From assembly GCF_947495145.1 (NCBI RefSeq), contig NZ_CANLXP010000004.1:62001-126000 (forward strand): a stretch of 64,000 nucleotides of DNA. The letters are read 5' to 3'. This document shows positions 61,151 to 64,000 of this stretch, in pieces (the first letter of the stretch is position 1; each line of letters begins with the position of its first letter). Both the position numbers and the translations under genes were made by a program. The notes under the pieces are model-generated. The model searched no databases. It was not told the origin of the DNA and was given only the letters and a program-made list of their open reading frames with translations. Origin of the DNA: an uncultured Arthrobacter sp. (GTDB taxonomy: Bacteria > Actinomycetota > Actinomycetes > Actinomycetales > Micrococcaceae).

Positions 61151-62679
61151 GCTGCGGTGTGGTTGTCTGCATGGGTGAGTTGTTGGTGTATGGCTTCTTC
61201 TACGTGCCAGTAGCGGTTGCGTTTGGGTGTTTGGTTTGGGTCGAGGTATTTGGGTGGTTTGAACCAGGGGATTCCGTGGATTGATTGGACCGTCCAGTTC
61301 CCTTGGTGGATGAGGTGGTGGTGCCGGGAGCAGAGCAGGACGCCGTGGTGGATGTTGGTGGTTCCGCCTGCCGCCCAGGGAATGATGTGGTGGGCTTCGC
61401 ACCAGGTGGCGGGCATCGTGCAGTCGGGAAAAGCACAGCCCTTGTCGCGTGCGACGAGTGCTCGTCGCAGGTGCGGTGGGAAGAGGCGTTGGGTGCGGCC
61501 GATGTCCAGGACCTGGCTTGTTCCGCCGAGTACCAGTGGGAGGATGTCGGCGTCGCAGGCGAGTTTGCGGATGCTTCGTGCGCTGAGTTGTTGGGCGTAG
61601 ACGGAATGGCCGTCGTGGCCGTCGTGGCCCAGATCGGTCAGGTCGGCTAGTAGGTCGCGGTAGTTGATGGTGACCATCACTTGGGGCCGGTGCCCGCCGG
61701 TTGCCGGTAAACCGTCTCCGGCTAGGGCAATCCGGCAGGCTGAAACCAGCCCGTCCAGAAGGTTTTGTGCACGGGTTGGCTCATCCGGGTTTGAGGCAGC
61801 CTTGCCACCACCGCCGGCCACACTACCGCCGGCCACACCACCGCCAGCCACACCACCGCCGGCCGCGCCGCCGTCTGTGTTGTCGTCGGTCGCGTGGGAA
61901 TCGGGCTCGGTGCTGGTTCCTGGGTGCCGATCGGTTCCGGCAAGTGGGGAGCGTGGGTTGGTGGCGGTGTTCATGACAGTGCTGAGCTGCTCGAACTGTT
62001 CATCGGTGGCACCGATTTCCAGGAAGTGAAGTCCGTGGCGTCTGCCGCGTAGGAAGACGCCCTGCCTGGCGCGCAGGGTTTTCTCTGTCGGTTCCTGTCC
62101 GTCCTGATCGATCACGGTTTCCCAGCGTTGGGCCAGGACCCGGAGGACGTCTTCGTCGGATTCGATGGCTTGGCGGACCAGGTGTTCTTCCATGGAGTCC
62201 AGCTGTGGGCGGGTTGCCACGGTGGAAACGCGGTGCACGGCATTACGGATGAGTGTGGCGGCCCGGCTGCTGATCTCTCCGGCTGCGGTGGCTTCGGCCA
62301 GGACCGTCAGCGGAGCCTCGAGGGCGGCCCCCGGCCCGGGAACCTCCGGTAGAACGTCGTGTCCCAGCCGTAGCCGACGGTTCGCCTCGGTGCGGCTGAT
62401 ACCGATTTTCGCTCGCAGGTACTCTGCGGTGTTCTTGTAAGGGTCGCGGGCATCCGTTGTTGCGAGCTGGTGGTCCTCGGCGGCACGGGCAACCACTGTT
62501 TGAAGATGGTCGACCACGTTGGACAGTTGCTCGGCCTCGACCAGGGTCGCCGCGACTTCCTCGACACCCAGCGTGAGGTAGCCCGCTTCGAGCTCCTGCA
62601 CGAAGGACAGCAGGTCAGCTCGCATACCGGCCAGGAGGGATGTGTCCTGGGCGGGGTGTTCGAGCAGTGCGACGGCCAT
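61090..62679 (-). CDS. DUF222 / HNH endonuclease (13E12-like family)
   Basis: A 529-residue protein. The N-terminal 230 residues are the all-helical DUF222 domain (NTAEYLRAKIGISRTEANRRL then GEISSRAATLIRNAV); a Gly-rich linker (GGGVAGGGVAGG) follows; the C-terminal HNH nuclease has CAFPDCTMPATWCEAHHIIPW, in parts, with CSRHHHLIH, the zinc and catalytic His residues. The tail after YWHVEEAIHQQ is Pro/Ala-rich and encoded by a tandem array. ATG 62679 is used: TAAAAT ends 6 nt upstream. Relatives are the REP13E12 proteins of mycobacteria, some of them LexA-controlled. Target and biological role are unknown; it may be a homing-type or damage-induced nuclease. Confidence 0.9.
   Translation of the reverse strand: MAVALLEHPAQDTSLLAGMRADLLSFVQELEAGYLTLGVEEVAATLVEAEQLSNVVDHLQTVVARAAEDHQLATTDARDPYKNTAEYLRAKIGISRTEANRRLRLGHDVLPEVPGPGAALEAPLTVLAEATAAGEISSRAATLIRNAVHRVSTVATRPQLDSMEEHLVRQAIESDEDVLRVLAQRWETVIDQDGQEPTEKTLRARQGVFLRGRRHGLHFLEIGATDEQFEQLSTVMNTATNPRSPLAGTDRHPGTSTEPDSHATDDNTDGGAAGGGVAGGGVAGGSVAGGGGKAASNPDEPTRAQNLLDGLVSACRIALAGDGLPATGGHRPQVMVTINYRDLLADLTDLGHDGHDGHSVYAQQLSARSIRKLACDADILPLVLGGTSQVLDIGRTQRLFPPHLRRALVARDKGCAFPDCTMPATWCEAHHIIPWAAGGTTNIHHGVLLCSRHHHLIHQGNWTVQSIHGIPWFKPPKYLDPNQTPKRNRYWHVEEAIHQQLTHADNHTAAPWPTAPPLATASPWPSAQP
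61808..61867. repeat. 15-nt tandem repeat encoding the Gly-rich linker of the HNH protein
   Basis: Four units of CCACCGCCGGCCACA-type sequence (61808, 61823, 61838, 61853), in frame, encoding GGxVA pentapeptides between DUF222 and HNH domains. Length changes would not shift the frame. Confidence 0.9.
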
Positions 62680-62685
62680 ACCCAA

Positions 62686-62691
62686 ATTTTA
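62686..62691 (-). promoter_or_regulatory. Candidate leaderless -10 of the HNH gene
   Basis: TAAAAT on the minus strand, 6 nt before ATG 62679. Confidence 0.55.
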
Positions 62692-62707
62692 TCGAACACG
62701 TATACGA
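62692..62707. promoter_or_regulatory. SOS/LexA-box-like operator abutting the HNH -10
   Basis: On the plus strand TCGAAC-ACGT-ATACGA; the actinobacterial LexA consensus is TCGAAC-N4-GTTCGA. One half is perfect, the other has two mismatches. It touches the -10 element directly, a good place for repression. Confidence 0.55.
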
Positions 62708-62841
62708 AAAACCATCGAACCGCGTCAATGTGGAGGACCAGTGAACCACCACTTATCCACAGCCGGAACCCACGCAGCAGGCGCCAACGCAAACGCCAAT
62801 TATGAGTAGGCCATTCACCTAGTTGGAGAACCTAAGTGGAA

Positions 62842-62870
62842 GTCAGGCAGTCAGGCAGTCAGGCAGTCAG
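62842..62870. repeat. 8-nt tandem repeat on the stop codon of the ferritin-like gene
   Basis: GTCAGGCA three times (62842-62865) plus GTCAG. The minus-strand stop TGA (62859-62861) is inside the array. Confidence 0.95.
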
Positions 62871-63584
62871 CCCCAGTGAGCTCATGCGGCGCGAGTGGTT
62901 GCGGGTGAGCTGGGCGAAAAGCTGCGCCGTCTCGCGCTCCCGGTCGGCTTCCTCGCCCTCGAACAGCAGACCACCGAGGAACTGGCGTTCAATTCCAACC
63001 CGCTGGGCCTGGGTCAAGGCCTCCCCCACCAGGCGGCGCCCCCACAGGGCCAACCGGGAAGCGAGACGGGGATCGTCGGAGAGTGCCGACTTCAACCGCG
63101 GCTGCAGCAGCCCGCCCTGCTCAGCGGTTGACTGGATGCGGCCAATGATTTCCCGCGTCGGACCATCGAGCTGTTCGGCCAACGCCGTATAGAAGTCTCC
63201 GGAGATCGCGTCGATGACGTAGGCCTTCATGAGCGATTCGTACCAGTCAGCAGGGCGGGTGCGTTCGTGAAAGGAATCGATCGAAGCCTGGAACGGGCTC
63301 ATTGCCTCTTCAACATCGACGCCCAGCCCGGCAAGGTGCGCACTCACCATTTCGAAGTGCTCAAACTCCGTTACAGCAAGCCGGCCGAGTGCCGCCCGGT
63401 CCCGCAGGGTCGGCGAAAAACGCGCATCCGAGGACAGGCGTTCGAACGCTGACAGCTCGCCGTAAGCCATGACGCCGAACAGGTCGACAACGAACCGGTT
63501 GAGTGGCCCCGTGCCGCCGCCCGACCCCTCAGCCGGGGATGCTGACGGGGAGTTCGACGGGCTTTGCTGATGTAGGGCAGTCAT
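62859..63584 (-). CDS. Ferritin-like (MiaE-like) diiron protein
   Basis: A 241-residue four-helix protein. A Ser/Pro/Gly-rich tail of 28 residues leads to ferritin-like helices: LFGVMAYGELSAFERL (first Glu), LAVTEFEHFEMVSAHLAGLG with the E-x-x-H type metal ligands, VIDAISGDFYTALAEQL, and TREIIGRIQSTAEQ. It resembles the MiaE-like ferritin fold proteins of actinobacteria (Rv3210c as I recall). tRNA hydroxylation is possible but unproven. ATG 63584 has TACCCT 7 nt upstream. The end of the gene is in an 8-nt repeat. Confidence 0.8.
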   Translation of the reverse strand: MTALHQQSPSNSPSASPAEGSGGGTGPLNRFVVDLFGVMAYGELSAFERLSSDARFSPTLRDRAALGRLAVTEFEHFEMVSAHLAGLGVDVEEAMSPFQASIDSFHERTRPADWYESLMKAYVIDAISGDFYTALAEQLDGPTREIIGRIQSTAEQGGLLQPRLKSALSDDPRLASRLALWGRRLVGEALTQAQRVGIERQFLGGLLFEGEEADRERETAQLFAQLTRNHSRRMSSLGLTA

Positions 63585-63591
63585 GGATTCA

Positions 63592-63597
63592 AGGGTA
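63592..63597 (-). promoter_or_regulatory. Candidate leaderless -10 of the ferritin-like gene
   Basis: TACCCT on the minus strand, 7 nt before ATG 63584. Confidence 0.45.
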
Positions 63598-63679
63598 CCC
63601 GCGCGCTGTTTCCTGCTGGTTCTGCGTGAATCCGTGCCGGTTCCTGCTGGTCGCTCCCAAGCTTGTCACCGACGTGTAT

Positions 63680-63685
63680 TACGGT
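63680..63685 (+). promoter_or_regulatory. Candidate leaderless -10 of the RNB gene
   Basis: TACGGT ends 6 nt before GTG 63692. Confidence 0.5.
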
Positions 63686-63691
63686 TGGCAC

Positions 63692-64000
63692 GTGCCGTAT
63701 TCGCATCTGGATCTGAGCAACCGGGACTCCCAGGTCCAGCTCACCGTTGCGCTGGAGAACCTCCGGCAGGAGCTGGAACTGGGCGCCGGGTTCCCACCTG
63801 AGGTATTGACGGAGGCGGAGGCGGCTGTGGAGGCGCTCGTCCTACCGAAGCGCGATCTCACTCATCTGGGCTTCATCACCGTCGATCCGCCGGGATCAAC
63901 TGACCTGGATCAGGCTTTCCACCTGGAGCGGGCAGGTGCCGGCTACAAAGTCTGGTACGCCATCGCCGACGTCCCGGCTTTCGTGGCGCCGGGAGGCACG
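63692..64000 (+). CDS. RNB-domain ribonuclease (RNase II/R family), 5' part
   Basis: The first 103 residues of a gene that runs out of the window. GTG 63692 starts VPYSHLDLSNRDSQ. From about residue 59 the RNB catalytic domain begins: LGFITVDPPGSTDLDQAFHL contains the Asp cluster that binds magnesium, followed by YAIADVPAFVAPGG. The short N-terminal part leaves no room for two cold-shock domains, which suggests the small actinobacterial RNB type and not RNase R. TACGGT is 6 nt before the GTG and no ribosome binding site is visible, so a leaderless start is likely. Confidence 0.88.
   Translation, partial: MPYSHLDLSNRDSQVQLTVALENLRQELELGAGFPPEVLTEAEAAVEALVLPKRDLTHLGFITVDPPGSTDLDQAFHLERAGAGYKVWYAIADVPAFVAPGGT

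Noticed and set aside
61090-62679. HNH gene as part of an insertion sequence, intron or homing element
   Set aside because: No terminal inverted repeats, target duplication, transposase or interrupted host gene is visible.

Overview
This window is a high-GC actinobacterial chromosome segment. Gene content and order point to the Micrococcaceae, Arthrobacter sensu lato (inferred from protein families, not from a search). Pointers are a coproporphyrin-dependent heme cluster, a SigK/RskA pair, a [2Fe-2S]-type ferrochelatase, AdnAB, FolP2, a DUF222 HNH endonuclease, many GTG starts and many apparently leaderless promoters. There is no sign of a plasmid, prophage, CRISPR array or insertion sequence; almost everything looks chromosomal and intact. 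The two window edges cut a DUF58 gene and an RNB-family ribonuclease gene.

Layout. 1-9.4 kb: DUF58 (partial) and DUF4166 genes; a reverse-strand group for tRNA thiolation and aromatic metabolism (iscS-type desulfurase, mnmA, chorismate mutase, a MetE-like protein); a forward FolP2/RibD-like pair; a lipoprotein, a lipid kinase and a pentapeptide-repeat protein. 9.5-17.5 kb: DnaJ-NERD-like protein, trmL with a methyltransferase, sigK-rskA, then etfB-etfA-PIG-L and an HtrA protease. 17.7-22.9 kb: a TPM-domain protein with PspA (envelope stress), photolyase, a DUF6328 membrane protein and the initiator tRNA. 22.9-41.1 kb: a block whose order resembles Mycobacterium tuberculosis Rv3193c-Rv3204: UPF0182, YlbL-type Lon/PDZ protease, DUF2342, UvrD2, NudC, phosphotransferase, AdnB, AdnA and an alkyltransferase-like protein. 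41.2-55.2 kb: an exonuclease, the metNIQ methionine importer, and a complete set of genes from glutamyl-tRNA to heme by the coproporphyrin route (divergent hemA; hemE-cgoX-chdC-cpfC-hemC-hemD-hemB-hemL). 55.3-64 kb: MoeZ, TetR, DUF3107 and a small membrane protein; then thiO-thiS-thiG behind a TPP riboswitch with divergent thiE; a DUF222 HNH nuclease; a ferritin-like protein; RNB ribonuclease.

How they work together. The cysteine desulfurase can feed MnmA and, with MoeZ, probably ThiS. The AdnAB, UvrD2, ATL and photolyase genes form a DNA-repair-rich stretch, and the HNH gene carries an SOS-box-like site on its promoter. Operons are tightly packed, with repeated four-base start/stop overlaps.

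Non-coding structure that the gene list does not explain: (i) a -10-like hexamer about 6-7 nt before the start codon at many genes with no ribosome binding site, suggesting leaderless mRNAs and deciding several starts; (ii) a 54-nt/18-nt nested tandem array at the 3' end of the HNH gene that stays open in a second frame as a strict hexapeptide repeat; (iii) short tandem duplications placed on stop codons; (iv) a perfect palindrome on the iscS promoter. I did not find a clearly new multi-gene system. The strongest candidates for follow-up are the HNH locus (SOS box plus repeat tail) and the leaderless promoter set.
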